Of a stretch of DNA of 64,000 nt, positions 25,801-34,474 are shown piece after piece (within the stretch, counting starts at the first letter, position 1; each line of letters begins with the position of its first letter). Below the pieces are notes generated by a model. It saw nothing but the letters and a program-made list of their open reading frames with translations, was not told the DNA's origin and did no database searches. The stretch comes from an uncultured Eubacteriales bacterium (GTDB lineage Bacteria > Bacillota > Clostridia > Oscillospirales > CAG-382). Both the position numbers and the translations under genes were made by a program. Where the stretch lies: NCBI GenBank assembly GCA_934444645.1, contig CAKSCV010000003.1, positions 90,419-154,418 on the forward strand, in the 5' to 3' direction.

Positions 25801-27414
25801 GAGGATGTTGTCCGCCGAGGTGGCTGCTTCGGCAAAATTGACTTCGCCGACTTTGCGACCGTTGATTTTGATAAGCGCCTTTTGCGAATCGGTGTCGGCT
25901 TCAATACGAACGCGATACCAAAGGTTAGCGTAATAGTTTTCGTAAACCTTTTGCCCGTTCGCATAGAAATTCTTGTTGTCGGTGGTGAAATTCACGAGCG
26001 TCTTTGCGCCGCTGCGAAGCACATACGAAACACTTTCGGCTTTCGGCAGTAAGAAATACATTTCACCTACGACCGTGCCGCTGACGGGGTTGAACGACCG
26101 GGTTGCCGAAACGCCCTTCGAGAGCGTATCGTCGGTCGAGCCGTCGGATTTGACCCAACCCTTTGCCGTGTCAAGGTTGTCCTTGACGGCATAGTTGACA
26201 TCAATGGAGGCCGCGCCGAGCGCAACGGTTGCCGTTTCCTTTTCGGTGGTGGCGAAGCGGAAATCAAGGATGTTGGTGCTGTCTCCGGCCGTTAACAGCG
26301 GAGAAAAGCCGCAGAGCTTGTCGTTGATATAGGTGACCGAACGGTTGTTGTCGAGGTCGATATCAATCAAAAAGGAAAACTTGCTTTCTTTATCGGCAAT
26401 TTCATACAGAGCGGTGTACGATCCGTCCGTGTTCAGAATCTGCCATTTGCCGTCCGTGATTTCAAGATGGTAGACCGGCTGATTTTTGTTGTTGCGGAAT
26501 TCAAGATAAACGCCGGCGGTGCTTGTCGTGGCAAGCGAGGTGTTTAGACGGAGCGTGCCGGTGGTGGTTTTGTTGAATTTGCGGATCATGGCTGTGCCGG
26601 CCTCTGTCGAAATATCCACAAGCGAGCTGTGTGAGGCGGTCGGATCGGTTTTGGGCGTTCCGCCGCGGTTGTCGTACACCCAACCGGAGTTGACGCCGTA
26701 TTGCCCGTTGTCGTAGGACGAGGCGACCAATAACGCATACGCGTCGTCGTCGGAAATCTTGTCAAGCGTCTTGCTAAGTCGGTTTTCCGGCAACGCCACA
26801 CGGTTGATGATGGCGGCGGCTTCGGCACGCGTGATGTTGTCCTCGGGACGGAAGTTGCCGAAAGAGTCGCTTCCCATGACAACGCCGGCCTTGTACAGTG
26901 TCAGAAGCTCTTTTTCGTAGGTCTGCTTTTCGGAAACGTCCGGAATGGCGTCGACACTGTTTTGTGCGGTGAAATAGCCCTCCGGCATGGCCTTTTCGAA
27001 AATAACGGCTACTTCATAGCGTTTTGCCGGACGGTCGAAGTTGTCGAACTGACCGTCGGTCACGAAGCCCTTGGACACGGCGTAGTTGACATACGGCGTG
27101 TACCATTCGCCGCCGGTGGAAGTGTCGATGGTTTCGCCGGCATTGATTGCCGCCGCACGGCTTGCCATGGTGATGGCTTCGGCCACGGTGACGTCGCCGT
27201 CCGGCGCAAAAAGACCGCCGCCCGTGCCGTTCATGAGGCCGAGCTCAAACGCGCTTGCCACTTCACTTGCATACCATTCGGTGTTCGGCACGTCGGTAAA
27301 CTGCCCCTCGGTGTAGGTGCCGGTTTTGGCAAACGCGGCTGATGCCGATACCGTAAGTGCTCCGGCAAGCACCAGCCCGATGAGGGTTCTTTTGGATAAA
27401 AACATATGCTTCAT
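22822..27414 (-). CDS. SLH-anchored multidomain GH99-like surface protein
   Basis: A 1530-aa surface protein. Order: signal peptide (1-29), three SLH repeats (37-213) for binding pyruvylated wall polymer, two concanavalin-like sandwiches (220-410 and 415-560), a GH99/WbsX-like barrel (575-885) with ISTWNEYGEGTY near 853-864, further beta-sandwiches (960-1110), a copper-amine-oxidase-N-like stalk segment (about 1120-1185, MLPLGRICADVGYTYSVGD), and two C-terminal carbohydrate-binding-like sandwiches (1190-1530). GH99-like barrels include endo-mannanases and uncharacterised enzymes. The ATG at 27414 sits very close to AAGGAG; the Met at 27405 is an alternative start. Its promoter region is shared in sequence with the next gene. 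Confidence 0.85.
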   Translation of the reverse strand: MKHMFLSKRTLIGLVLAGALTVSASAAFAKTGTYTEGQFTDVPNTEWYASEVASAFELGLMNGTGGGLFAPDGDVTVAEAITMASRAAAINAGETIDTSTGGEWYTPYVNYAVSKGFVTDGQFDNFDRPAKRYEVAVIFEKAMPEGYFTAQNSVDAIPDVSEKQTYEKELLTLYKAGVVMGSDSFGNFRPEDNITRAEAAAIINRVALPENRLSKTLDKISDDDAYALLVASSYDNGQYGVNSGWVYDNRGGTPKTDPTASHSSLVDISTEAGTAMIRKFNKTTTGTLRLNTSLATTSTAGVYLEFRNNKNQPVYHLEITDGKWQILNTDGSYTALYEIADKESKFSFLIDIDLDNNRSVTYINDKLCGFSPLLTAGDSTNILDFRFATTEKETATVALGAASIDVNYAVKDNLDTAKGWVKSDGSTDDTLSKGVSATRSFNPVSGTVVGEMYFLLPKAESVSYVLRSGAKTLVNFTTDNKNFYANGQKVYENYYANLWYRVRIEADTDSQKALIKINGRKVGEVNFAEAATSADNILVSNASETVPTLNDFRVFRLREHDDYVPKPVVPKGEENYTVGMNVCSIWTNGTHIGWNCISGYDDVEPVLGYYDEQNPETADWEIKYLVEHGVDFGAYCIYFSSYGGPQNLGRNHLFDGFMNAKYSDMSKFCAIWEVANGTSPSSFDSFKNDYAPYFIENFFKDPRHILIDNKPVLCVFGADKLSSRLGGNAKVKECFDYLEEEVKKIGFDGMIYLVCGESTDALAEMGFDGCYAYNWGNTGYKLEVNQIANTRSAEQGAVYTVPTISTGFNSVPWHGVRYPLMDKETYIEAQKWVKDEFLPKYAKEDWQKNFVMISTWNEYGEGTYIMPTTDEKGFRYLDVLREAYTDEKADESLNTVPSAAQRTRINRLYPQYLHRLCKQGSYIAATDISSLITMAQIDYGTVEGMDVGGFDAETLIRDENGLRGKTEHNDPVLSINKVDFGLIVDNVTAIRVTAKIPKGNVMQIFYSTEENPGYAENRAKVVTSDSDEMKEYLFDMSTALGWEGLLTGIRFDPVAAEGVEVEIKSLEFLAKSQESSMEMTVNDLTFEMNLPYQKTENGDILAAFDPSLGMDLRLNTYAVWDKATETLTLNFTKHTLVFTVGSDSYTLDGEIKPLGYKIPTFDGLPMLPLGRICADVGYTYSVGDNGSVCIDTDQKDYFTKLLDRKEGDYEFNLDGDTEGWTSGSMNMLVSDGHLALTTISKEKLADPMMHLAEVSLPAAKYTKFECRVRYEHYAESAQQIVLYFITNKDPSWSESKILVLYLPGNSSGGEWLDLTYTLADQPKWQDTIVGLRFDPFNAGGTMDIDYMRFVENPDYVDSGLAQEEEEIPFTVANGDAEDTSNVAFTASGKHGIIEDPLNPANHCYFVMPSDPTAKQWVYAIHPAHYKPGTTYHVEADVQIYSLGHDTEISDGFRAEIICNAQYSDAAGNDHGVARTYATKGEWTHMSFDFTVSSKSKSRLNDRFTFYANPVDEHGVGFLLDNVIVTEVPKE

Positions 27415-27458
27415 CCTCTCCTTGCTTTTGCGGAAAATATATTCCTTAATTTTATTTT

Positions 27459-27548
27459 AGTATATAAAAAATGCCAAAGACTGTCAAGGCGATAACCGGA
27501 CAACATTACGTAAGAATGTCCGATTTTGCTACTGTTCTTTGGCATATC
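27459..27548 (-). promoter_or_regulatory. Promoter plus 77-bp conserved regulatory element, copy A
   Basis: On the minus strand TTGACA (27482-27487) and TATACT (27459-27464) are 17 bp apart. Immediately upstream and overlapping the -35 is a 77-bp block (27472-27548) that matches 66 of 77 positions of a block at 30486-30562. It holds an outer inverted repeat GCCAAAG/CTTTGGC and an inner inverted repeat CGGACA/TGTCCG. Confidence 0.8.
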
Positions 27549-27602
27549 TGACAAATCGAACGAACGGCGGCCTTTTGCGGGGAAGGCGGCCTGCCAATAA
27601 GC

Positions 27603-27632
27603 ACGCCATGAGCCTTTTTTGACTCATGGCGT
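27603..27632 (-). terminator. Hairpin after the polysaccharide deacetylase gene
   Basis: ACGCCATGAG and CTCATGGCGT form a perfect 10-bp stem 10 bp past the stop codon. The T/A run lies in the loop and not after the stem, so termination efficiency is uncertain. Confidence 0.6.
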
Positions 27633-27642
27633 ATAGGTTCTG

Positions 27643-30426
27643 CTATTTGGTTGTGATCGGAATGATTTTGACATCCTCCAAAGGTGCAAAAGACGAAAGA
27701 TCGTTAAAGGAAAAGACCTTTACATATTCTGCATTCAGCCCAGATGAAAGTGTCAAAGAAGCTGTTTGCAGGCTGCCTGCCGGAATTTCGGAAATCTTGC
27801 AGGAGAGCAGCTTGCCGGCTGTGTCATATGCGGCGGCAAGTACGGCCGCCGTTTTGCCGTCAGCTTTACGTGTATCAAGATTAACAGATATGCGAATCTC
27901 GTTTTCGTTCAAACGCGCCGTGTTTTCGTAAACCGTTTCACCGTCATAACGAGCGCCGGCGGCAAGCACGATTTGTTTGCCGTCCGCTTGGATGTATTGC
28001 GGAAGCGCAGAAGGGTTATAGACGTTTTCGCTGTCCACCAACAGCATTCGGTGCGCATTGACAAAGCGTACATAGTCGGCACAGGTCGGATTCCACAGAT
28101 CAATGTCTTTACAAGCCGCCAAAAAGCGATCGTAATCGGAAAAATTAAGGCTTTCGCCGTAAAACTCAAAAGAATGTCCCCAAACGGAGAATAGCGACAG
28201 CTTATTGGTTTCATACGCACCGTAAGCTTCGGCATAGGCCGTCAGGTGATCGCCGGTATTGGTGGGCATATGCATTTGATAAAGCGTAAAGGTCCAATTG
28301 TCCATAAAGCTGTCCGGCACGGCAAAGCTGCCGTTTTCTCCGGAACCGCGCGCATATAGATAATGCTCGCTTACATATTTGCACACACTTTTGCGTGTCG
28401 TTGGACGCGTATAGGGCCAGGCAAGGCCGTCAATGTTTGTTCCAAACAGCTTTTCAAGCTTTTCCTCGCCCGTGATAATATCGTCGATGCAATACTCCTC
28501 CGTATACAGATATTCGCCGGTTGACGAATCGGTCATATGCATCATCGGGTGCGTATTGGTGTGGCTTGCCACCTCATGTCCGGCGTAAATCTGCCGCACT
28601 TCGGCAAGCTCGGCTTCACTGTAATCGTCGAATGCACGTGCGATGATATTAAACGTACCGACAAAGCCGAATTTTCTTAAATGCTCGGACAGGTCTCTGT
28701 CTCCCGGCACATAAGCGTCGTCATAGCTGAACACAAGCGCTTTTTTGGTAAAGCCCGGATAAAATTCGGTATCCAAATCCTTGATTTTTCCTTCCTCCCA
28801 CTTGGGATGGAAGGTCACGAAACCGTCGATTTTGACTTTGTCACCCGGCAGATAGGTGTTTGTTCCGTCTGTCCAGGCGATGAATTTTTTGTAATAGGTG
28901 TACGTGCATTCCGGAAGCGTCACATATCCGTTTGCATCCGGCAGAATACGCGAAATGAAGCCGACGGCGTCGTCTTCTTCAAAAAGCGCGGCGGCCGGTA
29001 CATCCGGAATCAGGAAAATGCGCTCGACGCAGATGTTGACGCCTGCTTTGGTAAGAGCCGGGTCAAACCGCAAAGCCGTGATGTTTTTATAGGTGGAAGC
29101 GTTGCGCACGTCGCTGTAAATCGGAAAACGGATTTCGGACAGCCCGTCCGCGAAGGTGTAGGCGCGCACAACGCTCCGTTCCTCGCTGATGGTTTTTCCG
29201 TCAAGCTCTGTAAACAACTGGAACAGATCGCCGGTCGTCCCATTGTCCGAATCCGCTGAATACTGCACAACGGCAACATTGTATTTGCCTAACGGCGCAA
29301 TGATCTGAAGACTGATCTTGGGGTCAATGCCGGTGGTTGTTGCACGCAGCACACCGCCTTGCACGGACAGATTGGTCAGTTGGTCAACAGAGGTCGAGCC
29401 AAGATATCCGTCTGTGTCGAAATTCCATTCATAGCCTTCGCCCCAGACCGCATATACCTCCATGGCTTTGGAAACGGTCGTGTTGTAAGGAATTATTTCC
29501 GACGAGTCGGCGGAGGATGACCATCCGTAGAAAATCAAGCCGTTTTCGTGTGTCGGCGTTATGGGCGAATACAGACGTTCGCCGGGATTGAGAAAGGAAA
29601 CGCTTTTTGAATCTTCCGATGTATGATAGGTGATTCTCATGGTTTCCGCTTTTTCCCAAACCGCATAAACGGCGGTGTCTCCTTTGATGCATTCAATGCT
29701 TTCAAGCGGTTCTTTGGCATTCGGTTCGAGCGACCAACCCAGAAAACGGTTGTCTTCTTTGCTTGCCGTGTAAGCATCAAGCGAAAAGGGCATTCCGATT
29801 TGCGCTTCTGCGGGCTTCGGAAGCGAATAGGCGTTGCCTGCCGCATCCTCAAACGAAACCGCCGCGGTTTTATCCGCAATAAACGCCGCAAAATCCATAC
29901 TCACCTTAATGCCGCGTTCATAGTAAAGCCCAACGCCGACCGAAACCTCTTTGACGTAGTTTTCGTTATAAATGGTGTTTGAACTGAAGTCAAAAAAGTA
30001 CGTGACATAGATGCCGTCCTTGCCAAGACTCATTGAATAGCCTTTGCTGACCTTGCCCGACCAAAGACCCGAAACTTCGTTGCCATTTTCGTCCGCCGTG
30101 GCGATATAAACATGCGTCACCGGCTGATAGACAACGCCTTCGGGCATTTCATATTTGACGCGCATGACAAAATACGGATAATCCGAGCCTTTTATGCTTT
30201 TGGCCGGAGGAGCCAAATAGATGGTGTTATTGACCGCGTTGGTGACTCCCGTCCATTCGTCTCCGGCAAGAACTTGATCCGAAAGATTGGTCGTCCAACC
30301 GCAAGAGCCGTTTGTTTCGCTGAAATCATAAAGGAAATCCTTTGGTGCGTCAGCAAAGCATACTCCGAAAAAACATGCACAACAGAGCATTAGGATAGCT
30401 GCGAAAAAACATTTTGCCTTTTTCAT
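27643..30426 (-). CDS. Secreted polysaccharide deacetylase with InlB-like repeats
   Basis: A 927-aa protein with a signal peptide (1-26), a beta-sandwich (28-185), two InlB-like repeats (about 188-258 and 262-328, each ending YAVW), a second sandwich (335-475), a partial third repeat (about 495-543) and a NodB-type polysaccharide deacetylase domain (about 560-790). NodB motif 1 is FSYDDA (566-571) and motif 2 is HTNTHP (622-627), which carries the metal-binding histidines. Such enzymes remove N- or O-acetyl groups from chitin, peptidoglycan, xylan or exopolysaccharide. It is cotranscribed with nothing obvious; the shared 77-bp element suggests co-regulation with the SLH/GH99-like protein. Confidence 0.85.
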   Translation of the reverse strand: MKKAKCFFAAILMLCCACFFGVCFADAPKDFLYDFSETNGSCGWTTNLSDQVLAGDEWTGVTNAVNNTIYLAPPAKSIKGSDYPYFVMRVKYEMPEGVVYQPVTHVYIATADENGNEVSGLWSGKVSKGYSMSLGKDGIYVTYFFDFSSNTIYNENYVKEVSVGVGLYYERGIKVSMDFAAFIADKTAAVSFEDAAGNAYSLPKPAEAQIGMPFSLDAYTASKEDNRFLGWSLEPNAKEPLESIECIKGDTAVYAVWEKAETMRITYHTSEDSKSVSFLNPGERLYSPITPTHENGLIFYGWSSSADSSEIIPYNTTVSKAMEVYAVWGEGYEWNFDTDGYLGSTSVDQLTNLSVQGGVLRATTTGIDPKISLQIIAPLGKYNVAVVQYSADSDNGTTGDLFQLFTELDGKTISEERSVVRAYTFADGLSEIRFPIYSDVRNASTYKNITALRFDPALTKAGVNICVERIFLIPDVPAAALFEEDDAVGFISRILPDANGYVTLPECTYTYYKKFIAWTDGTNTYLPGDKVKIDGFVTFHPKWEEGKIKDLDTEFYPGFTKKALVFSYDDAYVPGDRDLSEHLRKFGFVGTFNIIARAFDDYSEAELAEVRQIYAGHEVASHTNTHPMMHMTDSSTGEYLYTEEYCIDDIITGEEKLEKLFGTNIDGLAWPYTRPTTRKSVCKYVSEHYLYARGSGENGSFAVPDSFMDNWTFTLYQMHMPTNTGDHLTAYAEAYGAYETNKLSLFSVWGHSFEFYGESLNFSDYDRFLAACKDIDLWNPTCADYVRFVNAHRMLLVDSENVYNPSALPQYIQADGKQIVLAAGARYDGETVYENTARLNENEIRISVNLDTRKADGKTAAVLAAAYDTAGKLLSCKISEIPAGSLQTASLTLSSGLNAEYVKVFSFNDLSSFAPLEDVKIIPITTK

Positions 30427-30471
30427 GATGATTTGCTCCCTTTTTCGAAAAACATTTCTTATTTTTATTAT

Positions 30472-30562
30472 ATTTTAGTATAAAGTGCCAATAGCTGTCA
30501 AGGCGAGAATCAGACAACATTACACAAAAATGTCCGATTTCGCTACTGTTATTTGGCATATC
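30472..30562 (-). promoter_or_regulatory. Promoter plus 77-bp conserved regulatory element, copy B
   Basis: On the minus strand TTGACA (30496-30501) is followed after 18 bp by TAAAAT (30472-30477). The conserved block 30486-30562 keeps the same spacing to the -35 as copy A and includes AGTAGCGAAATCGGACAT. Part of the outer inverted repeat has changed in both arms. Confidence 0.75.
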
Positions 30563-30577
30563 CTATAAATGAATATA

Positions 30578-30618
30578 ATAAGCGTCTCCAAAAGTCAGAT
30601 GCTTTTGGAGACGCTTAT
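30578..30618 (-). terminator. 17-bp perfect hairpin after the glycyl radical enzyme gene
   Basis: ATAAGCGTCTCCAAAAG (30578-30594) is perfectly complementary to CTTTTGGAGACGCTTAT (30602-30618) with a 7-base loop. It lies between the GRE operon and the promoter of the deacetylase gene, which both read leftward. Confidence 0.85.
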
Positions 30619-30668
30619 CCTTTTACTTCCGGCTTTCACAGTTTTGCCCAAAAAGCTTTTCGTCGTAC

Positions 30669-32612
30669 TCAAACGGTATATTCGGTCCTTCGGATCACAT
30701 GGTCTTGAAACGGCGTATCCAGTTCATCAAAATAGCCGCTCCAACCCCAAACACGCACAATCAAATTCGGGTACTTGCCGGGATGCTTTTGCGCATCGAT
30801 GAGCTTTTCGCGGTTGACGGCGTTTAGCTGGAGCTGGTGTCCGCCAAGCAAAATAAAGCTCTTGACAAGGTGCGCCACCTTTTCGACGCCATCCGGATTG
30901 CGGAAGGTCGTGTCATGGATCTCTAACGTGAGAGGGCCGCCGTTGGCGATTCGTTTTAGGTCAAATTTGGTGAAGGACTGAATCACGGATAAAGGGCCGG
31001 CAATATGCGTGGTGAGTGCCGGTGAAAAGTTGGTGGAGTAGGGCGTAAAGGCATATCTTCCGTCCGCGGTGGCACCGACCGTTTTGGCACAGCCAATGTA
31101 CATATTCGCAGTTCCCGTGCCGGGACGGCAGATGCCGCCCGACGCGCTTTTCATGTTCTTCATCGCCGTGCAGAATGCGTCCATCAAGTCACAGGAAAGG
31201 CTGTCGACGGCATCGTCATTGTTGCCCATTTTCGGGCAGGTGCAAAGGTCGTGATGCAGGGCTTCATAGCCTTCAAAATTGGCGTCTAACGCACGAATAA
31301 GCTCTTTGGCGGTGACCTTTTTTTCATCAAACACCATTTGCTTGACGGCACACAGCGCATCGGCGGCGTTGGCGATACCGGCGCCGTGAATGCCGTAGTT
31401 GTTATATTTGGCGGCAAAAGCGGATTGATCCGTGCGTTTTTCGATACAGGGCTTGCAGAAAAGCGAATCGATGATGACCGGCATACGCGGGTCGTTGGTC
31501 AGGACATAGGCTTGAAGCCGTGTGCATTCGGCTTGGATTTCTTCTTTCAAATGACCGAAAAATTCCGCATAGGTGGCACTCGCTTCGCCATACTTGTAAA
31601 GACAGTCGTTCACGATTTTCGGAAAGTTGAACGTGGCGATATTCGGAACGTCCCTGCCGTCGGGAACGATAAATTCCCAACAAGCCGCAACGCTGTAATT
31701 GTACGCATCGGAGGGCGCATAGCCATAGCCGATCAACGCCGGTATCACCACGTCGTCGTTTGAGTATTGCGGAAAACCGAGTCCCATTTTGGTCATCTGC
31801 GTGCCGAGAAGATACAGCGAATCAGGTGTGTTTTTGTTGACGCGCAGGTTGATCTTCGGGTCGATGAGCGCAAGCTCCATGGCGGCTTTCAAGCAGATTT
31901 CGGAAAGTCCGTTGAAGCTTTCGCTGCCGTCCTCGCCTAATCCGCCGAGCATGAGACTCTGACCGTCGTCGCCGTCTTGGACGCTGTGGTACAGGTCGAT
32001 GTCAAAATTGATGCTTATGAAAAATTCTTCGGTAAGCTCTAAAATCTCCTCCGCAGAAATGCCGCGAGCTAAATCAGCCTTGTAAAACGGAAGCATATAG
32101 CGGTCGAATCTTCCGAGCGTGATGTGCCATAAACCGGCAATGCGGAGTGCGAAAATCATGATTTTCATCATAACGAGCGCTTCATAGTAGCTTTGCGGCG
32201 CGTGGCGCGGCACTCTTGCAAGAGCTGCTTTCAGATCGCCGTCGGCGTCGTCGCGGTACTTGTCGCAAAGGCGATAGATTGCCGCAATGGCCTCTTGCGC
32301 GGCTCTCGTGAATTCGTTTTGTTCGCCGGTGCCAAGCTCGTTTCGAACCGCTTCAAAGCCGCCTTGCAGATAGATATCGTAGCTCGGCGCAAAGTTGCCG
32401 CTGCTCGTCATCGGGCTTTCGCTGTTATGGCGGTTAAAACCGATGCGGTCGCCGGGAAACAGGTTGGGCTTTTCGATATCCAATGCGGCGCAGAAAACCT
32501 CTGTATTGTGCTTCATTGACGTATCAAGAACGCCGACCGGCTCGCTTATGCGGTTTTTCTTGTATGCCTTGCTTTTCAAAAGTGCAAGGAGGGCTTTCAC
32601 TCTTTCAGTCAT
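30669..32612 (-). CDS. Compact glycyl radical enzyme with dehydratase-type Cys-x-Glu site
   Basis: A 647-aa PFL-superfamily enzyme. The glycyl radical loop near the C-terminus is RVWGWSGYF with Gly623; the thiyl radical site is AACWEF with Cys311 and Glu313. Cys-x-Glu is the signature of eliminating enzymes such as glycerol, propanediol and hydroxyproline dehydratases and choline TMA-lyase, whereas PFL itself has Cys-Cys. The protein is about 130-200 residues shorter than those enzymes, mostly at the N-terminus. The activase gene precedes it by 25 bp. Substrate unknown; a small diol or amino alcohol giving an aldehyde would suit the aldehyde dehydrogenase operon nearby. Confidence 0.85.
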   Translation of the reverse strand: MTERVKALLALLKSKAYKKNRISEPVGVLDTSMKHNTEVFCAALDIEKPNLFPGDRIGFNRHNSESPMTSSGNFAPSYDIYLQGGFEAVRNELGTGEQNEFTRAAQEAIAAIYRLCDKYRDDADGDLKAALARVPRHAPQSYYEALVMMKIMIFALRIAGLWHITLGRFDRYMLPFYKADLARGISAEEILELTEEFFISINFDIDLYHSVQDGDDGQSLMLGGLGEDGSESFNGLSEICLKAAMELALIDPKINLRVNKNTPDSLYLLGTQMTKMGLGFPQYSNDDVVIPALIGYGYAPSDAYNYSVAACWEFIVPDGRDVPNIATFNFPKIVNDCLYKYGEASATYAEFFGHLKEEIQAECTRLQAYVLTNDPRMPVIIDSLFCKPCIEKRTDQSAFAAKYNNYGIHGAGIANAADALCAVKQMVFDEKKVTAKELIRALDANFEGYEALHHDLCTCPKMGNNDDAVDSLSCDLMDAFCTAMKNMKSASGGICRPGTGTANMYIGCAKTVGATADGRYAFTPYSTNFSPALTTHIAGPLSVIQSFTKFDLKRIANGGPLTLEIHDTTFRNPDGVEKVAHLVKSFILLGGHQLQLNAVNREKLIDAQKHPGKYPNLIVRVWGWSGYFDELDTPFQDHVIRRTEYTV

Positions 32613-32637
32613 GATACATTTCCTTTCATTATAGTCA

Positions 32638-33486
32638 TTACAGGATTTTTAAGGTGATTTTGTGTTTTGCAAACAGCTCGACGGGCGGCGTGACCGGCGT
32701 ATCCGGATTAAAATCCGGCGTATACGAGCGGCCGCAGAGCGCATATTTCGCGCCGGCAAGCTTGTTGTACGGCATGGCTTCGGCATAGTCGATTCCGTAA
32801 AAGTTCAAAATCCGGAGAATTTCCTCTACATTTTCATCGGTCGCCACGACCTCAGGAATCAAGGGGATGCGCACAAGAAAGCGTTTGCCGGAGGCGGCAA
32901 GCGTATCGAAATTCTTGAGAATAACGGCGCTGCCAACGCCCGTATATCGCTTGGCGTTTTGCTCGTCCATGACCTTCAGATCAAAAAGAAACAGACCCGC
33001 TTTGGCCAAAATCGCGCGAAATACCGCTTGATCGGCATAGCCGCTTGTCTGGACTGCCGTGTGGACGCTGCCCTTTAGCAGTGTAAGACACTCTGACAAA
33101 AATTGCGCTTGTACAAGCGGTTCTCCGCCCGAAAAGGTAACGCCGCCGTCCGTGCCGTAGAAGACCTTGTTCTTTTTTAGCTTTGCGCAAAGGTCTTTCG
33201 CTTCATATTCCGTCCCGCAAACGCGAATCAGATTTTTCGGACAAACGCTCACGCATTCTTCAATTAGCTCCGGTTTTCCGGTCGATTGAAGCGCGGCTTC
33301 CGTACACCTTCCGCAGTGCAGACATTCACTTGAATTACGCAGAACTTCCTTCTCGCGCGACTGTCCCTCCGGGTTGTGACACCAGCTGCACCGTAACGGG
33401 CAGCCCTTCAAAAAGACAGTCGTGCGGATGCCCGGTCCGTCAAATACCGAAAATTCTTCGATCGAAAATATCGTGCCTTTGCTCAT
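32638..33486 (-). CDS. Glycyl radical enzyme activating protein (radical SAM)
   Basis: A 282-aa activase that installs the glycyl radical using S-adenosylmethionine. The radical SAM motif CxxxCxxC is CPLRCSWC (Cys29, 33, 36). A ferredoxin-like insert with CLHCGRC and CVSVC (residues 55-82) is typical of activases of GRE dehydratases and holds auxiliary Fe-S clusters. FSGGEP binds SAM. ATG 33486 follows GGGAGGTG; the frame extends 18 codons upstream without a better start. It leads the operon with the GRE and is divergent from the AraC gene. Confidence 0.93.
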   Translation of the reverse strand: MSKGTIFSIEEFSVFDGPGIRTTVFLKGCPLRCSWCHNPEGQSREKEVLRNSSECLHCGRCTEAALQSTGKPELIEECVSVCPKNLIRVCGTEYEAKDLCAKLKKNKVFYGTDGGVTFSGGEPLVQAQFLSECLTLLKGSVHTAVQTSGYADQAVFRAILAKAGLFLFDLKVMDEQNAKRYTGVGSAVILKNFDTLAASGKRFLVRIPLIPEVVATDENVEEILRILNFYGIDYAEAMPYNKLAGAKYALCGRSYTPDFNPDTPVTPPVELFAKHKITLKIL

Positions 33487-33511
33487 ACAGTCACCTCCCA
33501 AGTTCATTTTT

Positions 33512-33557
33512 ACTATACCATATCGCACTTGACAAAGCAAGAAACTTGTTTTATAAT
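33512..33557. promoter_or_regulatory. Overlapping divergent promoters for the GRE operon and AraC gene
   Basis: Rightward: TTGACA (33529-33534) and TATAAT (33552-33557), 17-bp spacing, exact consensus. Leftward: TATAGT (complement of 33512-33517) with a weak TTGCTT 17 bp upstream. The two overlap, so the weak leftward promoter is a natural target for activation by the AraC protein. Confidence 0.75.
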
Positions 33558-33592
33558 AAAAGACAAAAGTTATCTTTTTCGAGGTGCTTCAC

Positions 33593-34381
33593 ATGCTTTT
33601 CTTTCAGGATGAGAACTCGGTTGAAAACTATGCCTACAACGCGTATATTTACGACCCGTGCGAATGGGAATACCATTTTCATAAAAACTATGAGCTTGTC
33701 TATGTCATGGACGGCGCATTGGAGGTGCTTGACGACGAACGACGGTTCACAATGAAAAAAGGCGCGTTTTCCCTGATTTTGCCGTATCATATCCATAAGC
33801 ATCACACGCCGGATGCCGTCAAGGTCTGGATCGCGGTATTCTCGGCGGATTTTATCCCATCGTTCGATGCGTTTATGAAGGGAAAAGCCAACAAACACAC
33901 GGTCTTTTACGCGGATCCGGCTGCCATGTCCTATATCGAACGGATTCTCGTGCCGGGTCGCCCGGAACAGTTTACGCTTCAGGCGGCACTGTATGCGGCT
34001 TGCGCGGCCTATGTGCAAAGCGGCGATTTTTACGAAAAGAGCGACAAAACAGGTGATCTGCCGTTTTTGATATTCGACTACGTCAAAAACAATTTCAAAC
34101 GGGATATTTCCTTAAAAGAAATCGCCGCAGTACTCGGTTACGATTACCACTATCTTTCAAGAGTGTATCATCGGGTCTTTCACACCAATTTCCGGAATCT
34201 TCTGAACCAGTTCCGATGCGATTATGCGCTAAGCCTGCTGCGCGAAGGACTCCCGGTCACAAAAATTGCCATGGAGTGCGGCTTTGGCTGCGTGCGGACA
34301 TTTAATCGGTGTTTTATCGCCGCTTACGGGAAATCGCCTAAGCAGATGTGCGGCGAATCGGAATGTTTGCCGACGGTGTGA
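33593..34381 (+). CDS. AraC-family regulator, likely controller of the GRE operon
   Basis: A 262-aa regulator: cupin-type sensor (EWEYHFHKNYELVYVMDG, KGAFSLILPYHIHKH) in the first 150 residues and an AraC double HTH at 165-255 (ISLKEIAAVLGYDYHYLSRVY; ECGFGCVRTFNRCFIAAYGKSP). GAGGTG precedes ATG 33593. It is divergent from the activase/GRE operon with overlapping promoters, the usual arrangement for a local activator responding to the pathway substrate. Confidence 0.9.
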   Translation: MLFFQDENSVENYAYNAYIYDPCEWEYHFHKNYELVYVMDGALEVLDDERRFTMKKGAFSLILPYHIHKHHTPDAVKVWIAVFSADFIPSFDAFMKGKANKHTVFYADPAAMSYIERILVPGRPEQFTLQAALYAACAAYVQSGDFYEKSDKTGDLPFLIFDYVKNNFKRDISLKEIAAVLGYDYHYLSRVYHRVFHTNFRNLLNQFRCDYALSLLREGLPVTKIAMECGFGCVRTFNRCFIAAYGKSPKQMCGESECLPTV

Positions 34382-34445
34382 CTTTTTGAGGGAAAGAAAA
34401 AACGTGCAGCGCGGCAAAATACAGAACTGTTTCGTGTATTTTTTC

Positions 34446-34474
34446 TTGACAAATGCCGTTAAAGTGACTATACT
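34446..34474 (+). promoter_or_regulatory. Sigma-A promoter of the 141-aa gene
   Basis: TTGACA (34446-34451) and TATACT (34469-34474), 17 bp apart. Confidence 0.85.

Noticed and set aside
32638..33486. Pyruvate formate-lyase activase function for this activase/GRE pair
   Set aside because: The GRE active site has Cys-x-Glu and not adjacent cysteines, and the activase has the ferredoxin-like insert absent from PFL activase.
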